DNA of 64,000 bases from Limnoglobus sp043757025 (GTDB taxonomy: Bacteria > Planctomycetota > Planctomycetia > Gemmatales > Gemmataceae): NCBI GenBank assembly GCA_043757025.1, contig JAYVQG010000185.1, positions 3,411-67,410 of the forward strand, in the 5' to 3' direction. Below the pieces are notes generated by a model. It ran no database searches. It was not told where the DNA came from and was given only the letters and a program-made list of their open reading frames with translations. Numbering within the stretch: position 1 is the first letter of the stretch; every line of letters begins with the position of its first letter. The position numbers and the translations under genes are program-made. Of the stretch, positions 1-6,460 are shown one piece after another.

Positions 1-3
1 TCC

Positions 4-35
4 ACAACGAGCGGGCCAATCGGCCCGCTCGTTGT
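4..35 (+). terminator. Rho-independent terminator of an upstream gene
   Basis: A perfect 14-bp stem (4-17 paired with 22-35) with a 4-nt loop is followed by a short T-rich tail. It presumably ends a gene lying to the left of the window. The arms are GC-rich in the middle and AT-rich at the base. Confidence 0.75.
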
Positions 36-54
36 TTTATCTGGTGACGCGCCG

Positions 55-1026
55 ATGACTAAACCGTACGACGCAACGATGAAGAGATTGCTCGACGAGT
101 TTGCCATCGATTGGATCGGCTGGCTCGCGCCGCGTTTCGGCTTGCCGGCAACCACCGAGGCCGAGCCGCTCGACGTCGATTTATCGACGGTGCAGTTGGA
201 AGCGGACAAAGTGTTTCGGCTCAAACATCCTGCCAACGGACTGTTGCACATCGAACCGCAGTCGACGCACGATCTGACATTTCCAGACCGGATACTGGCT
301 TACAACGTGCTGCTCGAACGTCAGTACGGTGGGCCCGTTCACTCGATTGCACTGTTACTTCGACCACGAGCCAATGCAACGAGTATCACGGGACTTATTC
401 ACCGTCTTTACGACGACGGGCGAATTTATCTACAGTTCCAGTATGAAGTGGTCCGCGTGTGGGAACTGGATCTCGAATCGCTGATGAGCGGGAATATCGG
501 TGCGATCCCGTTGGCGCTTTTGACCGACCAGGCACGCGGGCGATTGCCCGAACTCGTCGACCGGATCGACGAGCGATTGCGGGCGGAGCCGGTCGATGAC
601 ACCACACGTCGGCTGCTGCTGACTTCGAGTTACATCTTGTTGGGCTTGCGATATGATAGAGAGGAAATCCGCTCCGCATTCGTGAGGGTGAATGGAATGA
701 AAGACTCGACAACGTATCAGGCGATCCTGCAAGAAGGCCGTGAGGAAGGGATTCAGACCGGGATTCAGACCGGGATTCAGACCGGAATTCAGACCGGGAT
801 CCAGACCGGGATCCAGACCGGAATTCAAACGGGTCGCCTGGAAGGTCTGCAAACTGGTCTTGTTACGGCGCGACAGGAAGATTTGATCGACATTATTCGC
901 GAGCGATTTGGCGCGGTTCCCGAACTGGTCGAGGCGCGAATTCGTGAGACGCTGGATTCCGTGAAGTTACAGGTGGCGGTCCGTCAAGCCGTTCGCGTGA
1001 CGGACCCGAACGAGATTCTCCGATAA
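55..1026 (+). CDS. Rpn-like PD-(D/E)XK-fold protein with IQTG tandem repeat
   Basis: The 323-residue protein resembles the Rpn/putative-transposase group of PD-(D/E)XK nuclease-fold proteins. The N-terminus has the typical YDATMKRL opening, then a candidate active site with D51 followed by E67 and Q69 in LLHIEPQS. Residues 233-260 are seven perfect IQTG tetrapeptides encoded by a 12-bp tandem repeat, in the linker where relatives often carry G-rich repeats. A charged C-terminal tail follows (RQEDLIDIIRERFG). The ATG is preceded by GGTGA at 43-47. Rpn proteins of E. coli have DNase activity and stimulate RecA-independent recombination; a similar activity here is inference. It stands alone between a terminator and thuA. 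Confidence 0.6.
   Translation: MTKPYDATMKRLLDEFAIDWIGWLAPRFGLPATTEAEPLDVDLSTVQLEADKVFRLKHPANGLLHIEPQSTHDLTFPDRILAYNVLLERQYGGPVHSIALLLRPRANATSITGLIHRLYDDGRIYLQFQYEVVRVWELDLESLMSGNIGAIPLALLTDQARGRLPELVDRIDERLRAEPVDDTTRRLLLTSSYILLGLRYDREEIRSAFVRVNGMKDSTTYQAILQEGREEGIQTGIQTGIQTGIQTGIQTGIQTGIQTGRLEGLQTGLVTARQEDLIDIIRERFGAVPELVEARIRETLDSVKLQVAVRQAVRVTDPNEILR
751..834 (+). repeat. 12-bp tandem repeat, 7 units
   Basis: Seven consecutive 12-bp units of the form ATTCAGACCGGG, with third-position variants, lie in frame inside the Rpn-like gene and encode IQTG x7. The unit is a multiple of three, so copy-number slippage would keep the frame. Confidence 0.9.
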
Positions 1027-1066
1027 TCAGCGATAAAACTCTCCTCCCTATTTTGAAAGAACCATC

Positions 1067-1942
1067 ATGCTTCGTTTCGCTCTCCCTGTCTTTGCGATTC
1101 TTGCGTCAGTCGTTTTGGCGAATGCCGCCGATCCGGCGAAGGTTGCCGTGCTGATTATCGACGGCCAGAACAACCATAACTGGAAGGCGACCACGCCGGT
1201 CATGAAGAAGTACCTCGAAGAATCCGGGCACTTCACCGTCGATGTCGCCACCTCGCCCGAGAAGGGCAAAAAGGACGAGATGGCCAAGTTCAATCCGGAC
1301 TTGTCCAAGTACGCCGCCGTCGTCAGCAACTACAACGGTGAATCGTGGTCGAAGGAATTGAACGAGTCGCTCGAAGCGAAAATCAAAGACGGCACGCTCG
1401 GCTACGTCGTCGTTCACGCGGCGAACAACGCCTTCGGTAGCTGGAAACAGTATTACCAGATCATCGGCATGGGCTGGCAAAACGAAAAATTCGGCAACCG
1501 ACTTTACCTCGACGATGCGGGCAAAGAAGTCATCCAGGAAGCGGGCAAGGGCATGGGTGCGGGGCACCGATATACTGGGCCGTTCACGGTGACCGTTCGC
1601 GATGGCGAACACCCGATCACGAAGGGGATGCCGAAGGAATGGCTGCACTGCAAGGACGAACTTTACGACAACATGCGCGGCCCCATCGAGAATGTGAAAG
1701 TCTTGGCGACCGCCTATTCCAAAGGCACCAAGGTTCACGAACCGATGATCTGGACCGTCTCGTACGGCAAGGGTCGCGTCTTCCATACGCCGATGGGCCA
1801 CGATGCGAACGCCATGCACTGCGTCGGTTTCGTGGCGACCCTGTTACGCGGCACCGAGTGGGCGGCGAGCGGCAAAGTGACGATCGCGTTGCCGAAGGAA
1901 TTTCCAACTGCGGACAAAGAGAGCGTTTACCCGGCGAAGTAA
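1067..1942 (+). CDS. ThuA domain-containing exported protein
   Basis: This 291-residue protein has a signal peptide over about residues 1-20 (hydrophobic core, ANA-type cleavage). It is followed by a ThuA-like, glutamine-amidotransferase-like domain: VLIIDGQNNHNW at about 29-40, VVVHAANNAFG in the middle, and a late SYGKGRVFHTPMGHD motif. The length fits the planctomycete/verrucomicrobial ThuA family, which often lies near sugar-utilisation genes. The substrate is unknown; trehalose use is only the name-giving association. A hairpin terminator follows directly, so it is probably monocistronic. Confidence 0.85.
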   Translation: MLRFALPVFAILASVVLANAADPAKVAVLIIDGQNNHNWKATTPVMKKYLEESGHFTVDVATSPEKGKKDEMAKFNPDLSKYAAVVSNYNGESWSKELNESLEAKIKDGTLGYVVVHAANNAFGSWKQYYQIIGMGWQNEKFGNRLYLDDAGKEVIQEAGKGMGAGHRYTGPFTVTVRDGEHPITKGMPKEWLHCKDELYDNMRGPIENVKVLATAYSKGTKVHEPMIWTVSYGKGRVFHTPMGHDANAMHCVGFVATLLRGTEWAASGKVTIALPKEFPTADKESVYPAK

Positions 1943-1965
1943 CGGCTGGCGTTCGCGCAACCCAT

Positions 1966-1990
1966 CGCCCCCGGTATTTCAACGGGGGCG
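1966..1990 (+). terminator. Terminator after the ThuA gene
   Basis: An 8-bp GC stem (1966-1973 with 1983-1990) and a 9-nt loop are followed by GTTTCATTT. It lies 23 bases past the ThuA stop codon. Confidence 0.6.
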
Positions 1991-2079
1991 GTTTCATTTC
2001 CCGCGATCCGTAAACTGCAAGAACGAACGCGAACGTGCGAATGACTTGTCGGTGCTCACCGACGCGAGGCGAAATTGCG

Positions 2080-2694
2080 ATGCCAGATACTGTAGTCGTG
2101 ACCGAAGACCCGAACGAAGTGGTGGCCGCCCCGCAAGATGCCGCACTGTTGGAACGCATTCGTCGCCTCGAAGACGCACTCGCTCAACGCCCCGCGCCGG
2201 TTACCGCCGTGGTGCCACACGATGAGGACCAACTCGCGGAACGGCTATTAACGATCATCTCTGCGAAGGCCGCCCAGCATCGTGCCGCGACCTCGAATGT
2301 CCCACCCGCACCGTTGGGCGTCGCGCCGATCCAGACCTACGCGCAGTACCCATTTCCGCCCGGTGCGGCGATGCCGCCGAACGAGCCGAGTGTCTGGACG
2401 TGGTTCATGTCGAGCGTACTCGGCGAGATCAAACTGATCGTGCGGATGTATCTCGACCCGCGTTACCGCCTCAGCCGATTCGCACAACTCGGCGTACCGA
2501 TCATCCTCGCCGCGTTCGCGTTCAACTACTTTTTCTTCCTGCTGCCGCCGATTGGCGCGATACCGATCGTTCGCGAAATCTTGGAACGATTCGTCTGCGT
2601 CTTGCTATCGATCGGGCTGTACAAAGTGCTGGCACGCGAACTGATCCGCTATCGTCAGGTGCTAGAATATCTGTCGCAATACGGCCAACATTAA
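2080..2694 (+). CDS. Hypothetical membrane protein, two C-terminal TM helices
   Basis: I do not recognise a family. With the ATG at 2080 the product is 204 residues. A short predicted coiled segment (about 21-36, LLERIRRLEDALAQ) is followed by a Pro/Ala-rich linker (74-103) and two hydrophobic helices (about 137-163 and 170-186). A basic juxtamembrane stretch (DPRYRLSRF) suggests the long N-terminus is cytoplasmic. An in-frame ATG at 2035 exists, but the extra 15 residues look non-coding, and 2080 has a GAGGCGA-like sequence upstream. It ends 11 bases before hicB, but nothing else ties it to that pair. Confidence 0.6.
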   Translation: MPDTVVVTEDPNEVVAAPQDAALLERIRRLEDALAQRPAPVTAVVPHDEDQLAERLLTIISAKAAQHRAATSNVPPAPLGVAPIQTYAQYPFPPGAAMPPNEPSVWTWFMSSVLGEIKLIVRMYLDPRYRLSRFAQLGVPIILAAFAFNYFFFLLPPIGAIPIVREILERFVCVLLSIGLYKVLARELIRYRQVLEYLSQYGQH

Positions 2695-2705
2695 GGGGGT
2701 CTTCG

Positions 2706-2918
2706 ATGACTGGGAACTATACCGCCGTCGTTCAGCAGAGTGGAGAATGGTGGATCGGCTGGGTGGAGGAAGTGCCGGGGGTCAACTCTCAAGGAGCGAC
2801 CCGAGAGGAACTGCTCGACAACCTGCGCGACGCACTCGAAGAAGCTTTGGAAATGAATCGAGAGGATGCTCGGGCTTCCGCAGTCGGAGCGTTTGAAGAA
2901 GTGAGCTTGGTTACATGA
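2706..2918 (+). CDS. hicB: HicB-family antitoxin
   Basis: A 70-residue protein of the HicB fold (partial RNase H-like). Y4 with AVVQQSGEWWIGWVEEVPGVNSQG, then an amphipathic helix (REELLDNLRDALEEALE), is the typical antitoxin pattern. The ATG at 2706 has a GGGGG-rich Shine-Dalgarno sequence. The stop overlaps the hicA start (ATGA, 2915-2918), so the two are translationally coupled with the antitoxin first. HicB proteins neutralise HicA and usually also repress their own operon. No separate DNA-binding domain is visible in this short version. Confidence 0.85.
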   Translation: MTGNYTAVVQQSGEWWIGWVEEVPGVNSQGATREELLDNLRDALEEALEMNREDARASAVGAFEEVSLVT

Positions 2919-3100
2919 AGCGTCGCGATCTCATCCAGCACTTGAAGCAAAACGGGTGCGAATTGGTCCGCGAAGGACGCAGACACTCCTGGTGGGGAAA
3001 TCCAGCGAATAATCGACGTTCCGCAGTGCCACGTCATACGGAAGTACCAGACCCCTTGGCCCGCAAGATTTGTCGCGACCTTGGCATAACTGAACTGTGA
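2915..3100 (+). CDS. hicA: HicA-family mRNA interferase toxin
   Basis: A 61-residue double-stranded-RNA-binding-like fold typical of HicA: MKRRDLIQHLKQNGCELVRE followed by GRRHSWW. H24 is the expected catalytic histidine. A proline/histidine stretch (VPRHTEVPDPLARKICRDLGI) fits the family C-terminus. Known HicA toxins cleave mRNA. The gene overlaps hicB by 4 nt. The order hicB-hicA is the reverse of the textbook E. coli operon but is common in other genomes. The pair sits immediately upstream of pdxJ, with no sign of a larger mobile element. Confidence 0.85.
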   Translation: MKRRDLIQHLKQNGCELVREGRRHSWWGNPANNRRSAVPRHTEVPDPLARKICRDLGITEL

Positions 3101-3146
3101 TGGTTGCGGTGTTCAAGCGCAGTTCCAACATCATTAGGAAATCCAC

Positions 3147-3884
3147 ATGATCCGCCTCGGTGTGAATATCGACCACGTGGCTACTCTCCGTCAGGCTCGT
3201 AGAGCGTACGAACCGGACCCCGTTGCGGCGGCGATTCTCGCGACGTTGGCAGGTGCCGATGGCATTACCGTTCACTTGCGCGAAGACCGTCGGCACATTC
3301 AAGATCGCGATGTCTACCGGGTTCGGGAAGCGGTCACGACGCGCCTCAATTTCGAGATGGCCACCGTGGCCGAGATCGTCGCGATTGCCTTGAAAGTTAT
3401 GCCCGACGAAGCCACGCTCGTACCGGAGAAGCGTGCGGAACTGACCACTGAAGGCGGGCTGGATTTGATCGCGAACGCGGATGCCGTCCGCCGTGCGGTC
3501 GATGTGCTCAAAGCGGCGGCGATTCAAGTCGCGCTGTTCATCGATCCGAACATCCAGCAGATCGACATGGCGAAGCAACTCGGTGCCGACGCCATCGAGA
3601 TTCAAACGGCAAGCTATTCCGAAGCGATCACCCCCAAAGCAATTGCGGACGAACTCGCAAAGTTACGCACGGCCACCGCCCATGCGTGTCAGATCGGGTT
3701 ACACGTTCACATGGGCCACGGGTTGAACTATCAGAACGTGAAGCCGATCGTGCGTATCCCCGGCGTCGAGGAATTAAACATCGGCCACAGCATCATCAGC
3801 CGGGCCGTGCTGTTGGGCATGGAAGCCGCCGTCCGAGATATGAAGGCGGTCATGCAGGAACACTACCCGAATCCGAAAGCGTGA
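3147..3884 (+). CDS. pdxJ: Pyridoxine 5'-phosphate synthase
   Basis: PdxJ condenses 1-deoxy-D-xylulose 5-phosphate with 3-amino-1-hydroxyacetone phosphate to give pyridoxine 5'-phosphate, the closing step of the DXP-dependent vitamin B6 route in the cytosol. At 245 residues the length is standard. Signature blocks are present: GVNIDHVATLRQAR (N7, D9, H10), ITVHLREDRRHI (H43, R45, H50), E70 in LNFEMA, HMGHGLNYQNV, and a phosphate-binding IGHSIISRAV near the end. AGGAA at 3136-3140 supports the ATG at 3147. It converges on the sigma-factor gene with only 8 bases between the stop codons and no hairpin terminator in the gap. Confidence 0.95.
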   Translation: MIRLGVNIDHVATLRQARRAYEPDPVAAAILATLAGADGITVHLREDRRHIQDRDVYRVREAVTTRLNFEMATVAEIVAIALKVMPDEATLVPEKRAELTTEGGLDLIANADAVRRAVDVLKAAAIQVALFIDPNIQQIDMAKQLGADAIEIQTASYSEAITPKAIADELAKLRTATAHACQIGLHVHMGHGLNYQNVKPIVRIPGVEELNIGHSIISRAVLLGMEAAVRDMKAVMQEHYPNPKA

Positions 3885-3892
3885 TCTCAATT

Positions 3893-5641
3893 TCAACGAG
3901 TGGGGGTGTTTGAAGGCAACCCGGTCCGCTTCGCGGCGGCAGCTTCGAGCTGCTTGATCTGCGCTTCGACCTTCTTTTTGCCCGCTGGGGTGGCCAACAC
4001 GAGCAACGAATCGCTGCCTTCATCGGCAATCACTGTCTTCACTTCGTCGTCGAACTCGCCAATCGCGATCAGTTCTTTCAGTACCTTCGCGACGTTCACA
4101 CACGTCGGGCCGTTTAGGGATTTCATCATGATCGTGTGGAGCGTGAACTTCCGCGGCGGTCCTGCTGGATAGGGCATAGCAGGGGGCGGCAAACTCTCCG
4201 TGGCTTTAGGTGGTAAAGGTGTCAGTTGGTCGCGTACCAGCGGGTCGCGACTCGGATATATTGTTGCTGTTTCCAGTCGCGGCACCGGTCCGCGATCCGG
4301 CACGGGTACTCCAGTAACTGGCACGTTGTTAGGAAGGTAATATCCTCCGCCAGTATCCGGATCGGTTACATACTTAAGATGAGTCTTGAAGTTACCGGCG
4401 GGCTTTGATGCTGCGGACTTCGGACGCTTGAAAATGATCGATTTCGACTGCGTCTCCAGAACGCAGAGTTCCCAGCCTTTCTGGCCGAGGTCGACGATGA
4501 ACTTCTGGGCGTTGGGGAGCGTCTCGTAATTCTGGAAGCGGTATTCCCAGATGCGATCGGGTTCGGCTTCGGGCGAGGGCACAGGCACGACAAATCCAGG
4601 TTCAGGCTGTGGTGGCACCGGCGTCGGATTCGTGAACATTGGCGTGGGTGGTGGCAACAGCGGTGGCGGTGTCGCGACTGGCGTTTTCGGTGCGGTCTGG
4701 GCGTCGGCCGTCGAGAACACACCGGTGCCGAGGCTCATGGCCATGCCACCTGCGAGCACCACGGCGGCGGCGAGCAGTTTCACTTTTGAGATCATCATTC
4801 CGGATACCCCTTGTGAGAGAGTCAGAATCGAGGCGGGAACAGCCCCAACCTCGTTTGCGAATGCCAGTGTCGTTTCGATGAGCGTGGCCGGTGCGATGGC
4901 GCTGCCGGTCGTTGTGCTCGCACCGATGGCCCCGAGTGCCACTGCCGGTGCGAGGCCGCGTTGCGAGAGTCGATCGAGGAGGCGACGTTTCGCCTTGGAC
5001 AACCGCCCGGTGAGCGTGCCGGGCTTCCAGCCGAGTTGCGCGGCCGCCACGGGTTGGCGCACGCCTTCGAGGCAACAGAGTACGAACGCCGTGCGTTCGG
5101 CTTCGGGTAGCCGGTTCACTTCCTCATGCACGGCCGCGAGGAGTGCGTCCCATTGCGAATCGGCTACGGGCGAAGTCGCTTCGGGCCGGGCTACGGCCCC
5201 TTCGCGGGTCTTGCGACGTGCGGCGGTACGCTTCAGTTTCGTGGCCACACGCACCGCAACGCCGTGCAACCACGGGCCGAGTGTGGTCGTATTCCGCACG
5301 GACTTCGCACTGCGAACGAGTGCCAGAAACGTCGCTTGAAACGCATCTTCGGCATCGCCATCTTGCGGAAGGAGATTCCGGCAGACGCCCCAAACCATCG
5401 TGCCGTGACGGCGTACGATCGTTGCAAATGCAGTCGCATCGTTCGACGCAACGAACCGCGCGACGAGTGAGGCATCGGCCTCATCCTCGCCCGTCATCGC
5501 TTCCACCTGTTTGCGAATCGCGTCCAGTATCCTGGAATGCACGGCAGTTTCCTTCGCGGTCGTTTCGTATGTCTGTTCCCACGCGGCGGGTTTTCCTACG
5601 AGTTTAACTAAAATCTCGTTGCCAGAATCGACGTAAGTCAC
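3893..5641 (-). CDS. ECF sigma factor with TM anchor, DUF4177-like and C-terminal domains
   Basis: The N-terminal third is a sigma-70 family ECF factor of the planctomycete type. Region 2 is about 56-140 (VARFVASNDATAFATIVRRHG, MVWGVCRNLL, DAEDAFQATFLAL) and region 4 about 165-226 (LPEAERTAFVLCCLEG). A transmembrane segment follows (about 286-307), then a Pro-rich linker (318-360). Next comes a DUF4177-like module (about 363-406, WEY...GWELCVLE...IIFKR). A C-terminal block (498-568, SLLVLATPAGKKKVEAQIKQL) resembles secretin N1-type modules. The anchor implies envelope signalling to the sigma domain, with the extension acting as its own anti-sigma or sensor; that is inference. GTG at 5641 gives 582 residues. 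GTG at 5542 would give a start closer to typical relatives. Confidence 0.85.
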   Translation of the reverse strand: MTYVDSGNEILVKLVGKPAAWEQTYETTAKETAVHSRILDAIRKQVEAMTGEDEADASLVARFVASNDATAFATIVRRHGTMVWGVCRNLLPQDGDAEDAFQATFLALVRSAKSVRNTTTLGPWLHGVAVRVATKLKRTAARRKTREGAVARPEATSPVADSQWDALLAAVHEEVNRLPEAERTAFVLCCLEGVRQPVAAAQLGWKPGTLTGRLSKAKRRLLDRLSQRGLAPAVALGAIGASTTTGSAIAPATLIETTLAFANEVGAVPASILTLSQGVSGMMISKVKLLAAAVVLAGGMAMSLGTGVFSTADAQTAPKTPVATPPPLLPPPTPMFTNPTPVPPQPEPGFVVPVPSPEAEPDRIWEYRFQNYETLPNAQKFIVDLGQKGWELCVLETQSKSIIFKRPKSAASKPAGNFKTHLKYVTDPDTGGGYYLPNNVPVTGVPVPDRGPVPRLETATIYPSRDPLVRDQLTPLPPKATESLPPPAMPYPAGPPRKFTLHTIMMKSLNGPTCVNVAKVLKELIAIGEFDDEVKTVIADEGSDSLLVLATPAGKKKVEAQIKQLEAAAAKRTGLPSNTPTR

Positions 5642-5809
5642 AATTGCGGACGCTCAAAAACCGTTTTTTGGGGTGGTTTTCCGGTTTTTGAGGCCCAAAA
5701 AGTCGCTTTTTTGATCGCAATCAACTGTTCCGTATTCCGTATCTCGAACCATTGTCGCGGGTTATGTCGAATGCTCTCGATTCGACAACCGGCGCAAGTC
5801 GCGACACTT

Positions 5810-5893
5810 TCACGACACTTGGAGACATTCTCACGACACTTGGAGACAATCTCACGACACTTCGAGACATTCTCACGACACTTCGAGACACTT
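5810..5893 (-). promoter_or_regulatory. Four 21-bp direct repeats upstream of the sigma gene
   Basis: Four head-to-tail 21-bp units (5810-5830, 5831-5851, 5852-5872, 5873-5893) share the core TCACGACACTTGGAGACATTC, with G/C and T/A variants. Their right end lies about 250 bp upstream of the sigma-factor start. A period of exactly two helical turns suits a set of protein-binding sites on one DNA face. On the minus strand they also read as a heptad (SKCRENV) in a short open frame that I judge unlikely to be a gene. Confidence 0.55.
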
Positions 5894-6015
5894 CTGCGCA
5901 CGTCGCAAAAGTCGACTTACGTCATATCGTCTGTAACTTTTTGACTGCGGGAATTCGTGTAGGTGTGGCCGAATCGGAATTCGTTTCGCCGCGCCGCGAA
6001 AGTTTTGCGTATCGA

Positions 6016-6077
6016 ATGTGGGGCACGTTTTTTACGTGCCATTCTCGAGAATGGCACGTAAAAAACGTGCCCCACAT
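6016..6077. repeat. Perfect 62-bp palindrome (REP-like)
   Basis: An uninterrupted palindrome centred between 6046 and 6047 (CTCGAG core). Each 31-base arm reads ATGTGGGGCACG, then a T-run, then ACGTGCCATTCTC. No loop base is unpaired. Degenerate versions of the arm occur at 6271-6312 and 6390-6409, so it belongs to a local repeat family. It could extrude a cruciform, or serve as a strong hairpin on either transcript. Confidence 0.9.
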
Positions 6078-6108
6078 AATCGGGAACTCGGAGAAGTCGC
6101 TTCCCATC

Positions 6109-6258
6109 TCAGACGTGGAAATCCTCCCACTCCATCGTGCCCCGCTCGGGTTTTGCGGGATCGAAGACCCGCGTCGCGGGCGGCGCGAATACGAGAATTT
6201 CGTCTCGTCCGTCGTTCGTCAGGTCGAGACTGATGGAATAGATTCGCACGCCGGAGCG
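6109..6258 (-). pseudogene. Remnant C-terminus of an FG-GAP/VCBS-like protein
   Basis: On the minus strand, the sequence reads as about 50 residues ending in a stop at 6109: IYSISLDLTNDGRDEILVF, then APPATRVFDPAKPERG. The DLTNDGRDEILVF core is like an FG-GAP/VCBS calcium-loop repeat at the end of an exported polysaccharide-active or repeat protein. Upstream of it the frame runs into the GTGGGGCACG repeat, with no start region. It looks like a 3' fragment left after deletion or repeat insertion. Identification is by pattern only. Confidence 0.4.
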
Positions 6259-6342
6259 ATTGGCGCTAACGTGGGGCACGCGGCTCGCGTGCCATCGTCG
6301 AGAATGGCACGTGGTCATTTGCTGTCTGGAAATCCCAAGGTG

Positions 6343-6380
6343 AATTATTCAGCACGCGAGCTAATTATTCAGCACGCGAG
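6343..6380. repeat. Tandem 18-bp direct repeat next to GCACGCG hairpin
   Basis: The 18-base sequence AATTATTCAGCACGCGAG occurs at 6343-6360 and 6363-6380, separated by 2 bases. The second copy continues into CCGCGTGC, forming a GCACGCG/CGCGTGC hairpin (6372-6388). It belongs to the repeat cluster between the sigma factor and the DUF1501 gene. Confidence 0.8.
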
Positions 6381-6460
6381 CCGCGTGCTCTACATTCGAC
6401 GTGCCCCACGTCAACGATTCCGGTGGGGGTCTCCCACCGGGAGCATTCCGCTGCCTGAAT

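Larger units (their letters stand above)
5642..6460. other. 819-bp repeat-rich intergenic region
   Basis: I see no intact gene here. The stretch holds a 21-bp iteron-like array next to the sigma gene, a perfect 62-bp palindrome (6016-6077), a gene remnant on the minus strand (6109-6258), and partial copies of the palindrome motif GTGGGGCACG/CGTGCCCCAC at 6271-6280 and 6400-6409. It also contains two direct copies of an 18-bp sequence (6343-6360, 6363-6380), a GCACGCG/CGCGTGC hairpin, and an 8-bp-stem hairpin (6420-6440) just past the DUF1501 stop codon. Confidence 0.7.

Noticed and set aside
2035..2079. Longer N-terminus for the small membrane protein
   Set aside because: The 15 extra residues look like leader, and the ATG at 2080 has a purine-rich sequence upstream.
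5810..5893. CRISPR or origin-type array
   Set aside because: Units are contiguous without spacers, so not CRISPR. No dnaA, parAB or DnaA-box cluster lies nearby, so an origin is not supported.
5638..5901. Minus-strand frame of 87 codons with SKCRENV heptads, ending next to the sigma start
   Set aside because: It is built on the 21-bp direct repeats, starts at a GTG without a Shine-Dalgarno, and its second half has no recognisable protein features. A regulatory array explains the sequence better.
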